64,000 nucleotides of DNA from CAVPNY01 sp963706905 (GCA_963706905.1 CAVPNY010000011.1:248001-312000), one strand, 5' to 3'; shown: positions 44,788-54,472, counted from the first letter of the stretch. The notes: generated by a model not told the origin, from the letters alone. A program made the numbers and translations.

Positions 44788-45527
44788 TGAAAGACAGATT
44801 GTTTCTATCTTTAGGTATGCCGAGAGCTGGCTCAGGTTGGCACTATAACCTGATCCACGATATGGTGGTCGCTGGAGGGGGGCAGGATGCGCGCCAGATC
44901 CGCCAACGTTTTCACCTAGAACATTTTCTGACCGAAATAAATTGCAATATTGGGACGCTCAAGGCTCATCGTTTATTACCTGTGTTCATCCCAACCCTCA
45001 TGGGTAATTCATTCGCCATCAAGAGCCATGCTGGACCAACCAGGACAGCCTTATCGTTGATACAGCGTGGCAGAATCGTCGCGATTTATATCTTTCGGGA
45101 TCCAAGGGCTGCGTTGCTCTCTGCTTACGAGTATGGTCGAAAAGGGATTGAGAAAAATAAGGCAAATGCTTTTTCAGATTTGACTTCGCTTGAGATAGCC
45201 AAAGAATTTATGCAGCGTTATGTGGCGATTTGGGGATTATGGACAGGATGCGATGGTGTTCTGACTGTGCGATATGAAGACATGGTAAGTGACTATGATA
45301 AAGAGATGAAGCGCCTGGCGGAATTCTTGGGTTATGAGGAACCAATAGAATCTTTCCGAGCGGTGCTCGAAAAATACCGTCCAGAGCGGGGGGATCAGGG
45401 ACAGAGAGGGACGCACTTTAGCAAAGGGCAAGTAGAACGATATCGCAGTATCTTTACAGCCGATCAGTTGCATGAATTTACGCAGGCATTCTTGCCAGCT
45501 ATTGAACAGATGGGATACGTTCGTTAG
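44787..45527 (+). CDS. Sulfotransferase domain protein
   Basis: The 246-aa protein has a 5'-phosphosulfate loop LSLGMPRAGSGWHYN and the 3'-phosphate motif IFRDPRAALLSAYEYG. It is a compact sulfotransferase. ATG 44787 overlaps the deaminase TGA (TGATG), so the two are coupled. A link to adenine nucleotide metabolism is conceivable, since PAPS breakdown yields PAP and then AMP, but this is inference. The acceptor is unknown. Confidence 0.8.
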   Translation: MKDRLFLSLGMPRAGSGWHYNLIHDMVVAGGGQDARQIRQRFHLEHFLTEINCNIGTLKAHRLLPVFIPTLMGNSFAIKSHAGPTRTALSLIQRGRIVAIYIFRDPRAALLSAYEYGRKGIEKNKANAFSDLTSLEIAKEFMQRYVAIWGLWTGCDGVLTVRYEDMVSDYDKEMKRLAEFLGYEEPIESFRAVLEKYRPERGDQGQRGTHFSKGQVERYRSIFTADQLHEFTQAFLPAIEQMGYVR

Positions 45528-45580
45528 ATACCTTGTCAAAACTGGCCATCTTGGTGATAATAAATACGCTGCTTGGATCT

Positions 45581-45596
45581 TGTCTTGACCAAGACA
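45581..45596. promoter_or_regulatory. Palindrome TGTCTTG-AC-CAAGACA upstream of panB
   Basis: A 7-base inverted repeat with a 2-base centre lies in the 199-base spacer before panB. It includes TTGACC, a possible -35 element, but no good -10 is spaced correctly. It could be an operator or a weak hairpin. Confidence 0.35.
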
Positions 45597-45700
45597 GCGC
45601 AAAAAAGAAATAATAATCTTTCAAAGTCCTAAGATTTGGTTGGAGTGGTCAGAATAGATCCGATTTAGGACCATACATGTCCACCCGACGAGATCGCCGG

Positions 45701-45723
45701 ACCCTACCCCATGAAAGGAGGGT
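45701..45723 (+). promoter_or_regulatory. Hairpin that would hide the panB ribosome binding site
   Basis: ACCCT-A-CC (45701-45708) pairs with GGAGGGT (45717-45723), which contains the panB Shine-Dalgarno sequence AAAGGAGGG. One A is bulged and the loop has eight bases. It could tune translation of the CoA pathway, but pairing is short. Confidence 0.35.
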
Positions 45724-45726
45724 ACC

Positions 45727-46623
45727 GTGTCAACTAATCCAGCTCAAGTCCCTGCGGCTATTCAACAAAACCGCAAAAAAAATACCACCAAAACACTTCA
45801 TCAGAAAAAGAAGCATGGTGAGCCAATCACCATGCTGACTGCGTATGATTATCCGACCGCCAGGATGATTGACCAGGTTGGTATGGATGTTATCCTGGTT
45901 GGCGATTCGCTTGGAATGGTGGTGTTAGGTTATTCAAACACGCTTCCAGTAAAGATGGAGGAAATGTTGCATCACTGTCGCGCGGTGGCCCGCGGTGCTC
46001 AGTATGCATTGCTGGTTGGCGACATGCCTTTTATGTCATACCAGGTAAGTGTAGAAGACGCTGTCCGCAACGCCGGGCGTTTTTTACAGGAAAGCGGTAT
46101 GGATGCTATCAAATTGGAGGGAGGCCGTGAGCGCTTGGGGGCTATACGGGCCATAGTCGGTGCAGGAATCCCTGTAATGGGCCACCTGGGATTAACTCCA
46201 CAGAGCGTGAATCAATTGGGTGGCTTTCTCGCTCAGGGCAAGACAGCCGCAGCCGCGACCCACCTGATGGAGGATGCCCTGCTTTTGGAAGATGCGGGAT
46301 GTTTTAGCATTGTCCTGGAATCGGTGCCTGGCAGGTTAGGTGAATACATTTCCAAGAAACTGGCTATCCCGACTATCGGTATTGGGGCCGGATCCGGGTG
46401 TGATGGACAGGTATTAGTCACTCATGATTTGCTTGGTATGTTCGACCGCTTCACACCCAAGTTTGCCCGAAGGTATGCCAATATATATGGTGAGATGGAA
46501 CGGGCATTCACTGAATACCGGCAAGATGTCGAAAATGGTGCATTCCCTGGACCTGAGCATACCATCGGCATGCCGGATGAGGAATGGGATAAGTTTTTAC
46601 ACGGCAATGAAAAAGGGATTTGA
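45727..46623 (+). CDS. panB: 3-methyl-2-oxobutanoate hydroxymethyltransferase
   Basis: The 298-aa protein contains MLTAYDYPTARMID, VGDSLGMVVLGY, KLEGG, GHLGLTPQS and IGIGAGSGCDGQVLV, all diagnostic of PanB. It makes ketopantoate from 2-oxoisovalerate and methylene-THF. GTG 45727 follows AAAGGAGG at good distance. It starts the panB-panE-panC-coaX group; panD is absent from the window. Confidence 0.96.
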   Translation: MSTNPAQVPAAIQQNRKKNTTKTLHQKKKHGEPITMLTAYDYPTARMIDQVGMDVILVGDSLGMVVLGYSNTLPVKMEEMLHHCRAVARGAQYALLVGDMPFMSYQVSVEDAVRNAGRFLQESGMDAIKLEGGRERLGAIRAIVGAGIPVMGHLGLTPQSVNQLGGFLAQGKTAAAATHLMEDALLLEDAGCFSIVLESVPGRLGEYISKKLAIPTIGIGAGSGCDGQVLVTHDLLGMFDRFTPKFARRYANIYGEMERAFTEYRQDVENGAFPGPEHTIGMPDEEWDKFLHGNEKGI

Positions 46624-46673
46624 ATTAATTCCTGGAAGGCCTTATCAGTAGCGATTTGAGAGATCAGGATACT

Positions 46674-47684
46674 ATGACAAGAATCCACGCTGACTCGGTA
46701 TTAATCGTTGGAACTGGGGCGATGGCCAGCTTGTTTGCAGCAAGACTACTATCAGCTGGTATTGGAGTTAAGATGCTGGGGACATGGGTGGAAGGCCTGA
46801 AAGCCCTCCGAACAAACGGTGTTTGCATCGTGGATGGGGATGGAGGCGAGCAAACATTCCCGGTTGAGGTGATAGAGCACCCCAATGAGTTTTGTGATGC
46901 CCGGTTAGCGCTTGTGCTGGTGAAAACCTGGCAAACCGCCCGAGCAGCGCAACAGCTCGCAGCTTGCCTGGCGCAAGATGGACTGGCATTAACCCTGCAG
47001 AATGGTCTGGGGAACCTGGAAACCTTACAAGCGACGCTCGGCAAGAATCGGACAGCTCTGGGGGTGACAACGATAGGAGCCACGTTGTTGGAACCAGGGC
47101 GAGTGAAGAACGGGGGCGATGGTGGTATCTCTTTAGGAAAAGATAAGCGATTAAATATTTTTGCAGACCTTTTCAAACGAGCTGGTTTTTCTGTTGAAGA
47201 AGTTCCCAATACAGATTCCTTAGCTTGGGGAAAGCTTGTAATTAATGCGGCGATTAACCCAATCACAGCATTGCTAAGAATTCCAAACGGTGAAATCCTG
47301 ATGCGACCGACTGCAAAATCATTAATGGCCGCAGCAGCTGATGAGGCAGCCAGCGTGGCGCAAGCCTGCGATATCCAGCTTCCTTATACCAATCCAGTAC
47401 TGGCTGCCGAAACTGTTGCTCTGCGCACAGCTGGCAATCTATCTTCAATGTTAAAGGATATTATGCGCGGTAGTCCAACCGAGGTTGACGCCATTAATGG
47501 GGCGGTCGTGCGAGCAGGTGAAGCGGTGCAGATCTCCACTCCTGTTAACCGAACTTTGTGGCAACTTGTAAATGCATTGGAACAAATTCTGGAAGGAGTA
47601 AGAGATAAATCACAGATGGACATCGAACTTGAAAATAACTTGCCCGAGAAAGCCGGCCTGGTAGTTCACCTTTCGGTGGAATAG
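46674..47684 (+). CDS. panE: 2-dehydropantoate 2-reductase
   Basis: ATG 46674 has AGGA just upstream; an in-frame TTG at 46656 is rejected. The 336-aa protein has VGTGAMASLFAARL for NADPH binding, LQNGLGNLETL, and the catalytic Lys region LAWGKLVINAAINPITALL. It reduces ketopantoate to pantoate, the step between PanB and PanC. Codon use matches its neighbours. Confidence 0.93.
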   Translation: MTRIHADSVLIVGTGAMASLFAARLLSAGIGVKMLGTWVEGLKALRTNGVCIVDGDGGEQTFPVEVIEHPNEFCDARLALVLVKTWQTARAAQQLAACLAQDGLALTLQNGLGNLETLQATLGKNRTALGVTTIGATLLEPGRVKNGGDGGISLGKDKRLNIFADLFKRAGFSVEEVPNTDSLAWGKLVINAAINPITALLRIPNGEILMRPTAKSLMAAAADEAASVAQACDIQLPYTNPVLAAETVALRTAGNLSSMLKDIMRGSPTEVDAINGAVVRAGEAVQISTPVNRTLWQLVNALEQILEGVRDKSQMDIELENNLPEKAGLVVHLSVE

Positions 47685-47696
47685 GTTTTCTGAATC

Positions 47697-48533
47697 ATGA
47701 AGATAATTGTTGAAAATGAGGAATTGAGAGCATTACGCGAGCGGTTGCCAGAGCCTGTCGGTTTCGTACCCACGATGGGTTACTTACATGAAGGCCACCT
47801 TTCCCTGGTACGACAGGCACGCCTTGAGTGTGCAAGCGTTGTTGCCAGTATATTTGTGAATCCAACCCAATTTGCCCCCCAGGAGGATCTGGCGGCTTAT
47901 CCACGCGATTTGCCTAGGGATTTAAGATTTCTCGAAGAAATGGGCGTCGATCTGGTTTGGGTGCCGACAGTTGACATGATGTATCCTCCTGGATTCCAGA
48001 CCTGGGTGAGTGTTGAAGAAGTGACAAAACCTCTAGAAGGATCTCGACGACCTACCCACTTTCGCGGGGTGACGACAATTGTCGCGAAATTATTCAACTC
48101 TGTCCAACCTCAGAAAGCCTATTTCGGACAAAAAGACGCTCAGCAAGCTGTCGTGATTCGACGCATGGTCAAAGACTTAAATTTTCCCTTGGAGGTGAGA
48201 GTTTGTCCAATTGTGCGCGAGAGGGATGGATTGGCAATGTCCAGTCGAAACATATATCTAAATCCCACTGAGCGCAGGGCTGCACCGGTCTTGTACCAGG
48301 CACTGAAAGCTGCCCAGATGGCATTTGAATTTGGTGAAAGAGATGCTGATTTGTTGCGAAAAATTGTATCTGAAAAGATTCAAATCGAGCCATTAGCCAG
48401 CCTTCAATATGTTTCTTGTGCAGATTCTAAAACCCTTCAAGAACTGACCGGATTGATTGATCGTGGACTGCTCTCGTTGGCAGTATTCTTTGGAAAAACA
48501 CGGCTCATCGATAACATTATTCTGGGAGGCTAA
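47697..48533 (+). CDS. panC: Pantothenate synthetase
   Basis: The 278-aa protein has PTMGYLHEGHLSLV with the HxGH nucleotidyl-transferase motif, VNPTQFAPQED, YFGQKDAQQ and AMSSRNIYL. It joins pantoate and beta-alanine using ATP. It begins 12 bases after panE and ends three bases before coaX. Confidence 0.96.
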   Translation: MKIIVENEELRALRERLPEPVGFVPTMGYLHEGHLSLVRQARLECASVVASIFVNPTQFAPQEDLAAYPRDLPRDLRFLEEMGVDLVWVPTVDMMYPPGFQTWVSVEEVTKPLEGSRRPTHFRGVTTIVAKLFNSVQPQKAYFGQKDAQQAVVIRRMVKDLNFPLEVRVCPIVRERDGLAMSSRNIYLNPTERRAAPVLYQALKAAQMAFEFGERDADLLRKIVSEKIQIEPLASLQYVSCADSKTLQELTGLIDRGLLSLAVFFGKTRLIDNIILGG

Positions 48534-48536
48534 GGC

Positions 48537-49301
48537 GTGTTACTTACCATTGATATCGGCAACACCAACCTGACTTTGGGTCTGTATGATGGTGAGATTC
48601 TAGGCCCGCGGTGGCGGCTAGCAACCGATCACGAAAAGATGCCAGATGAGTATGGGCTACAGCTGGCTGGGTTGTTAGAGCATGCGGGTCTGAATTCACA
48701 GGATATTAGGGGAATCTGCCTCGCTTCAGTCGTTCCGCCACTCACGGGCAAAGTTCTGCAGGCCAGCCGGCAATACCTCGAGCAGGAGCCTCTTGTGGTA
48801 GATGCCGGGGTAAAGACCGGGGTGCGCGTGAGATATGAAGATCCACGTGCTGTGGGAGCAGATCGGATCGCAGATGCTGCTGCTGTACAGCGTCTTTATG
48901 GAGGTCCGGCATGTGTAGTTGATTTCGGCACAGCGACGACGTTTGACGGCATATCAGAAGAAGGTGACTATTTAGGTGGGGCGATCGCGCCTGGTATCAA
49001 CATTGCTTCCGAAGCCCTGTTCCTGAGAACTGCCAAACTGCCTAGAGTGGACTTGCAGCGACCTCCAACCGCGATTGGGCGCAACACAGTGCATGCCATG
49101 CAATCAGGCCTACTTTTTGGCTATGTAGGGTTGGTAGAAGGCATGGTGGCGCGTTTTCGGGCTGAGTTGGGCTCAAAAATGAAAGTGATAGCTACCGGTG
49201 GGCTGGCAGAACTGATCGCTGAGGAAACCCAAGTCATTGAGATTGTTGCGCCCTGGCTCACTCTCGATGGGTTGCGTATTATTTGGCATCTCAATCGATA
49301 A
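48537..49301 (+). CDS. coaX: Type III pantothenate kinase
   Basis: The 254-aa protein begins with TIDIGNTNLTLGLYDG and contains GADRIADAAA, VVDFGTATTFDG and GGAIAPGI, the ASKHA-fold signatures of CoaX. It phosphorylates pantothenate, the first committed step of CoA synthesis. GTG 48537 is the start (a GGAGG motif overlaps the panC end). Having it right after panC places precursor synthesis and activation on one transcript. Confidence 0.94.
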   Translation: MLLTIDIGNTNLTLGLYDGEILGPRWRLATDHEKMPDEYGLQLAGLLEHAGLNSQDIRGICLASVVPPLTGKVLQASRQYLEQEPLVVDAGVKTGVRVRYEDPRAVGADRIADAAAVQRLYGGPACVVDFGTATTFDGISEEGDYLGGAIAPGINIASEALFLRTAKLPRVDLQRPPTAIGRNTVHAMQSGLLFGYVGLVEGMVARFRAELGSKMKVIATGGLAELIAEETQVIEIVAPWLTLDGLRIIWHLNR

Positions 49302-49422
49302 GCAGAACAGTTTTGGTCAAGTAGGGCTGGTAACCTGATTGATGATTAGTGGCTCTTGCCAGGCGGGGATATTTTATAATTGGTTAAGTGTAGCAGTTCC
49401 CTGAACCAGGTTGTGAGTTTTT

Positions 49423-50049
49423 ATGAATACTGAGATTCTTAAAGCGGACCACCCGATTGCTTTCCCCCATGCCGTCGATGTGTTGAAGAACGGTGGCCTA
49501 GTTGTTTTCCCAACGGATACAGTCTACGGGCTGGCAGCCTGGCCTTATCACACGGAATTCGTGGAGAGGTTGTTTGTAGTCAAAGGTCGCAGCAGCACAC
49601 GGGCGATTGCAGTGCTGATTTCTCGTCCTGAGGATTTAAATCAGGTTGCAGTTTCACCGAGCAAGGCGGCTTTAATATTAGCGCAGCGTTTCTGGCCTGG
49701 TCCCTTGACATTAATCATGTCCAAGCACCCCAGCTTACCTGATGTGCTTTCACCTCAGCCTACAATTGGCATACGTGTGCCTGATCATCAAGTTGCATTG
49801 ACTATTTTACAATTGAGTGGACCATTGGCGGTTACCTCAGCAAATCTTTCAGGGAAAGATAATACCAATACTGCCCGGGAGGCTTTTGAGCAGTTAGGAG
49901 GCCGAGTTCATTTAATTATTGATGGGGGAAAAAGCCCCGGGGGTGTGCCATCAACAGTGGTCGATTGTACGGGCGCTGAGCCACAGATATTGCGCTTGGG
50001 GCCAATTAGCGAGGAGGATATTCAGGTTGCGTTAATTGAATCGAACTAA
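49423..50049 (+). CDS. tsaC: L-threonylcarbamoyladenylate synthase (TsaC/YwlC/Sua5 type)
   Basis: The 208-aa protein carries the YrdC-domain motifs FPTDTVYGLAA, KGRSSTRAI, FWPGPLTLIM, GIRVPDH, VTSANLSG and PSTVVDC. It makes the threonylcarbamoyl-AMP used by TsaD for the t6A modification of tRNA at position 37. A TATAAT at 49375-49380 may be its -10. It converges with tsaD, its pathway partner. Confidence 0.92.
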   Translation: MNTEILKADHPIAFPHAVDVLKNGGLVVFPTDTVYGLAAWPYHTEFVERLFVVKGRSSTRAIAVLISRPEDLNQVAVSPSKAALILAQRFWPGPLTLIMSKHPSLPDVLSPQPTIGIRVPDHQVALTILQLSGPLAVTSANLSGKDNTNTAREAFEQLGGRVHLIIDGGKSPGGVPSTVVDCTGAEPQILRLGPISEEDIQVALIESN

Positions 50050-50136
50050 TCAATAAGATTCTCACCAATCTATTAATCTATCTTCATGGTTCATTCAGGT
50101 CAATGCATATAATGAGAGATGCATTCTCCTCACTCA

Positions 50137-50178
50137 AAACCGCCCTGGGGATACGGAGCCACCCCCAATGGGCGGTTT
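50137..50178. terminator. Bidirectional terminator between tsaC and tsaD
   Basis: AAACCGCCC pairs with GGGCGGTTT and TGGGG with CCCCA inside it, giving a strong 14-bp stem. TTT ends the + strand arm, and TTTTGAG follows on the - strand side. It sits between the stops of two convergent genes. Confidence 0.75.
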
Positions 50179-50188
50179 GGTCTTTAAA

Positions 50189-51260
50189 CTAGAGTTCCGA
50201 TATTGGCCAATTTGGAAGGACATCCAGATCGAGTGGATCGCGTTGACCCTGATCGAAACGGTAGAATCCAGCGCTGCCGACCATTGCGGCATTATCGGTA
50301 CATAATGAAAGCGTAGGAATGTGAACCCGACAAGGGGCCTGCGCGAGAATGGTTTGTCGCAATGCCTGGTTAGCTGATACACCGCCCGCAACCAGGATTT
50401 CCTTTGCTTTGAATTGTTTTGCAGCGGCCAGAGTTTTTCCCACCAGGACTTCCACCACGGCGCTTTGGAAGCTGGCAGCAAGATCGCTGATTGGGAGGGA
50501 GAGATGGCCGGATTCCATCCTGCGCACTTCGCGCAATACAGCTGTTTTGATCCCGCTGAATGAAAAATCCCAACTCTGTTCCATCCAGGCGCGGAAAGCT
50601 AAATGCCCGCGGATTTCCTTTTTCGGCAGCTACTTGGATAGAGGGGCCACCTGGATATGCCAGGCCTAACAGGCGAGCAACTTTGTCAAACGCCTCCCCG
50701 GCTGCGTCGTCTTTAGTACCTCCTAGGCGCTGATACTCTAGGTGGTTAGTCATCAATACCAGTTCAGTATGACCACCAGAGACAATCAATGCCAGGAGGG
50801 GAAATTGTGGTTCAGCAACAGGTTCCTTGTCGACAGGATAAAGCCAGGCAGAATAAATATGTGACTCCAGGTGATTTACTCCAACCAGCGGTAGACCGCT
50901 GGCCAGGGCCAGGCCTTTTGCAGCGTTAACGCCGACAACCAGAGAACCAGCCAGACCTGGTCCACGCGTGACAGCGATGGCATCTACATCCATCAAGGTG
51001 ATGTGTGCCTGTTGGAGGGCCTGATCGATGATAGGGTAGATCGCCAATACATGTTGTCGAGAGGCAACCTCTGGAAAAACCCCTCCATATTGTGCGTGCA
51101 AATCCACTTGGGACGCAACCACGGAGGAGAGGATCATACAACCATGCTCTACTACAGCTGCGGCTGTTTCATCACAAGAGGTTTCGATGCCCAGGATACG
51201 CACTGGAACAGGTGGGGGTATTCGCTGGGTGGACTGGCGTTGTTTTGCGCTCATCATCAT
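50189..51260 (-). pseudogene. tsaD: tRNA t6A transferase TsaD, split by an indel
   Basis: The first frame (51260 down) has ILGIETSCDETAAAVVE, PGLAGSLVVGV, the metal-binding HLESH and SGGHTELVL. The rest (50584-50189) has DFSFSGIKTAVL, VAGGVSANQALR and the metal-binding CTDNAAM. Together they form a normal ~340-aa TsaD. The break lies in GGCGCGG near 50590, where FPRAWM would be expected and two bases appear missing. TsaD is essential in nearly all bacteria, so this is most likely a sequence error; true loss would be remarkable. Confidence 0.85.
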
Positions 51261-51311
51261 TTACGGATCATTCAGGTGTCGAAAGGGATGGATACGTCAA
51301 GTCAATGTGTA

Positions 51312-52548
51312 TTATTTCATCGGGAGCACTAGGTCGAGAGGGTATTCGGCCAGGATTTCCATGTTTCCATCGGGACGGACCCAAATCGTATCTTCGAGAC
51401 GGACACCTAGACCGCGCTCAGGATAGTACAAACCGGGTTCTACAGTGACGATTGATCCCGGGGACAAGCGGTCGGAATCGCCTGTGACTGCCAGGCTGAA
51501 ACGCGGGTACTCGTGAATGTTTAAACCCACACCATGGCCAAGGCCGTGTACATACCCTTCTTGGGTTTGTGGATTGCTTTTGACTGTCGGGTGACCACGG
51601 GCCTCAAATAAATCGCAGGTTAAAACTTGATATTCTTTACAGGCGGAATTCTACTTTTAATTGGCTTTTTACCTCATTATATACATCCAATACGTCCGAG
51701 TATACTACCTGAACAGGTTCAGGGGCATATCCAAGGCACCAGGTGCGGGTGAAATCATAAAAATATCCGCCGCCAGCTTCACAGGGAAAGATATCGAAGA
51801 CGATTGTTTGACCTAAACGGAGGGGATCGTCCGGATTGCCGCTGCTATGTGGGACACCAGCATCACGACCAATAGCAAATATCGTGCCTTCAGGATTTTC
51901 CGCGCCAGATTCTGCCAACCACAGGTTAATCCGTCGTTTGACATCTCCAATTGTCAACTGGGATCCATCTTCCTGAATGAGCAACTCCCTTTCGACTTTG
52001 TGGGACGTAAGGAAATCAGCAACATTTCCCACTACCCGGGTAGTTAACTTGCCCATTTTGCGAATGCGATCAACTTCCGCATCGTCTTTGGTGGCCATGG
52101 CACGCATCAAGATTGAATCCCCCAACTGACCCTGAATCGATAATTCCGGCATTAGTTTTTGAAGGCCGGTAAAAATAGTATACGCACGACCTGCCTCCAC
52201 CTTACCGAAAATGGCTAACTTTCCAGCCACAACTCCACAATCGGCGAGCATTTTTTGATAGAGAAGCGCATAAGCTTCATCTGTATTACCATTGGTTTGT
52301 TTATAAAGGTCGTTGAAACGATATTCATCTATATTCTTTGTTTGTAGATTCGTGCTGGTCGCTTCATCACGTTCCATAGATGTGTGGAACAGGATTGGGG
52401 CTGCATCGCGTTTTTTAACTAGGTCCGCGTTTGTCAGGTGGGCACCGCCGGTCATGTAAACCATTGCTGGGTTATGTTGTGCTGGCCCGGTGATCAGGAT
52501 CACATCTAGGTCATTTTCTTGCATTAACCGATCAAGGTCAGATTTCAT
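51312..52548 (-). pseudogene. M24-family (Xaa-Pro) aminopeptidase, split by an indel
   Basis: The N-terminal creatinase-like domain and the first metal-binding half (TIVFDIFPCEAGGGYFYDFT) read to 51637. The rest, in another frame, has HGLGHGVGLNIHE and VEPGLYYPERGLGVRLED, which supply the remaining metal ligands. The switch is at ~51641-51646 (in AGGCGG). As a whole it is a ~410-aa PepP/PepQ-like dipeptidase that cleaves an N-terminal residue before proline. GGAG precedes ATG 52548. Confidence 0.82.
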
Positions 52549-52576
52549 AGGATCTCCAAACTGGTATTAATATTTG

Positions 52577-53930
52577 TCACCCGATGATTTTCAATATATT
52601 TTCTAATAGAATGGATTCTTGCTCGATCAGGACCGTGCGTGGATCGAGCACCAGGCGTTCATCTTGCAAACGAGCAATGATCGCAGGTTGAGCAGAGCGA
52701 AGTTTTGCTAATACGCGGTTGGGGCTTGGTATCTTTAAAGCAACCAGGAAAGTTGGCAATGTCTCTTCCGGTAGACTGCCACCTCCAACGGTAGATTGTC
52801 CGGAGATTACTTCGCCCTGTCCTAGGATATTCACCCAGTGGTCTGCTCGTTGTTGGATCTGATCGGATGGTTCAGAGATCATGCGCCATATAGGGACTTT
52901 TATTATAGCTTCATCCTTGATGTAATGGAGAAGAGTTCGCAGAGAGGGCTGCCAGACATAGTTTGTCAGCCCGAATGGCGCGCGCCAATGGATGTTTCAT
53001 GATCTTTGCTACCAGATCTGCTCGCCCAATAATTATCCCAGCCTGAGGGCCTCCTAACAATTTATCTCCAGAGAAACATACCAGATCGACTCCAGCAGCC
53101 AGTGATTCCTGGATAGTGGGTTCATGTCCCAGGCCAAATTGATCGGTATCGATCAAAGATCCTGATCCGAGATCGTCCACAACTGGGATGTTCAACTGGT
53201 GAGAGACCTGGACTATCTCGGCGAGAGATGGTTCACTGGTGAAGCCAATGATCTGAAAATTCGAACGATGAGCGTGCAGAACGAGAGCGATTGATTGTTC
53301 CTGAAGAGCTGTCTCATAATCAGAAAGGTGAACCCGGTTGGTGGTGCCAATTTCTAGCAGCCGCGCACCTGATTGTTTCATAACATCCGGCACGCGAAAT
53401 CCGCCGCCGATCTCAACCAATTGGGTACGCGCAATTAACACCTGACGGCGAGGCGCCAACGCCGACAGGATTGCCAGGAGAGCTGCAGCGTTGTTATTGA
53501 CTACAAGAGCGGCTTCTGCGCCAGTCAGGCGCTTTAGTAGCTCTTCGGTATGGATTGAGCGGGAGCCACGCACACCTTTTTCCAGATCATATTCGAGCGT
53601 GCAATATCCTTGAGAGACTTCTTGAATGGCAAGCACTGCAGACTGGCTGAGTGGAGCGCGACCCAGGTTGGTATGCAGAATTACCCCGGTCGCATTGATC
53701 ACTGGCTGTAGGGTTTTTTCTGTCCAATTATTCAACCGGCTTGCAGCTTCATCTAATAATATACCTTGATCAGGGATTATGTTGTTGCGAGGATAATTTT
53801 CCCTGACGTCTTCCAGTACGCTGCGGATAGCATTCAAAGTGAGAGGGCGCCCATAGGCGTTGATCAAGTTACTCCCCTGAGGAGTATTCAACAGAAGGTC
53901 GACAGAGGGCAACCGGCGTAATTGGCTCAT
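52577..53930 (-). pseudogene. selA: L-seryl-tRNA(Sec) selenium transferase SelA, split by an indel
   Basis: The main frame (53930 down to 52911) has VINATGVILHTNLGRAPLS, ALVVNNNAAALL and the PLP lysine region FSGDKLLGGPQAGI, all SelA signatures. The C-terminal ~100 residues are one frame over. Deleting one A near 52936 restores LAALSATLLHYIKDEA. SelA converts Ser-tRNA(Sec) to Sec-tRNA(Sec). No selB, selC or selD is visible in the window. The gene is a lone selenium-pathway member here, and an in-frame selenocysteine UGA was not seen in the flanking genes. Confidence 0.83.
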
Positions 53931-53985
53931 GAAATTGGAAGAGGCGAGTTTATTAGGTTTTTGCGTTTTCGATCTGGTTTACCGA

Positions 53986-54378
53986 TCATGGTTCCCATTG
54001 GCTGCGTTCACGCATACGAACCAGGATCTCTATTGCGATAAAACCCGAAGCCAATAGAACTGCTAGTGCCAAATTCAACACCCGACCAAGTTGAAGCCAT
54101 GCTAGAGTGGCTCCGTAAAGTCCAACCCAGATCGCTTCGCGGATAATTATCCCAGGAGTTGCAGGTGGAACGGTTGGGAATCTGCGATTGAGAAAAGCCA
54201 CTCCTGGCAAAGCTGTGCCAGTCAACGCTAGAACCCATAAAAAAAAGAATAACCATCGTGGTCCAACTGTAGGCATGGTTCTTTGGAAAAGTAGGAACAA
54301 GCCTCCCCAACCCAAAATTACTAAAATGATGGTTGTTGGAAGGAATGAGCTAACTGTGGGAGTGGTTCGTGATTCCAT
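53986..54378 (-). CDS. Small integral membrane protein, unknown function
   Basis: The 130-aa protein has four hydrophobic spans (near residues 14-32, 41-60, 78-100, 102-122) and ends in a basic tail. It is not recognised. It lies 55 bases upstream of selA, possibly in the same transcript, and behind the dnaK terminator. Confidence 0.6.
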   Translation of the reverse strand: MESRTTPTVSSFLPTTIILVILGWGGLFLLFQRTMPTVGPRWLFFFLWVLALTGTALPGVAFLNRRFPTVPPATPGIIIREAIWVGLYGATLAWLQLGRVLNLALAVLLASGFIAIEILVRMRERSQWEP

Positions 54379-54472
54379 TGTTAAACAGACTTATTATAAC
54401 CAAAAAGTCGGAAGGGCTTTAAAGAATATGGTCAGTGATACCTGATGATAAGACAGATTCTAGATTAAACCT

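Noticed and set aside
46664..47266. 200-aa frame opposite panE
   Set aside because: It mirrors a clear housekeeping gene, has no recognisable domain and a Pro/Ser-rich composition typical of antisense frames.
49356..49380. Full sigma-70 promoter for tsaC
   Set aside because: TATAAT is clear, but TTGCCA is only 13 bases away, too close for a standard pair; only the -10 is mentioned.
54008..54310. 100-aa frame overlapping the small membrane protein
   Set aside because: The 130-aa frame has regular membrane spans and better composition; this one shows none.
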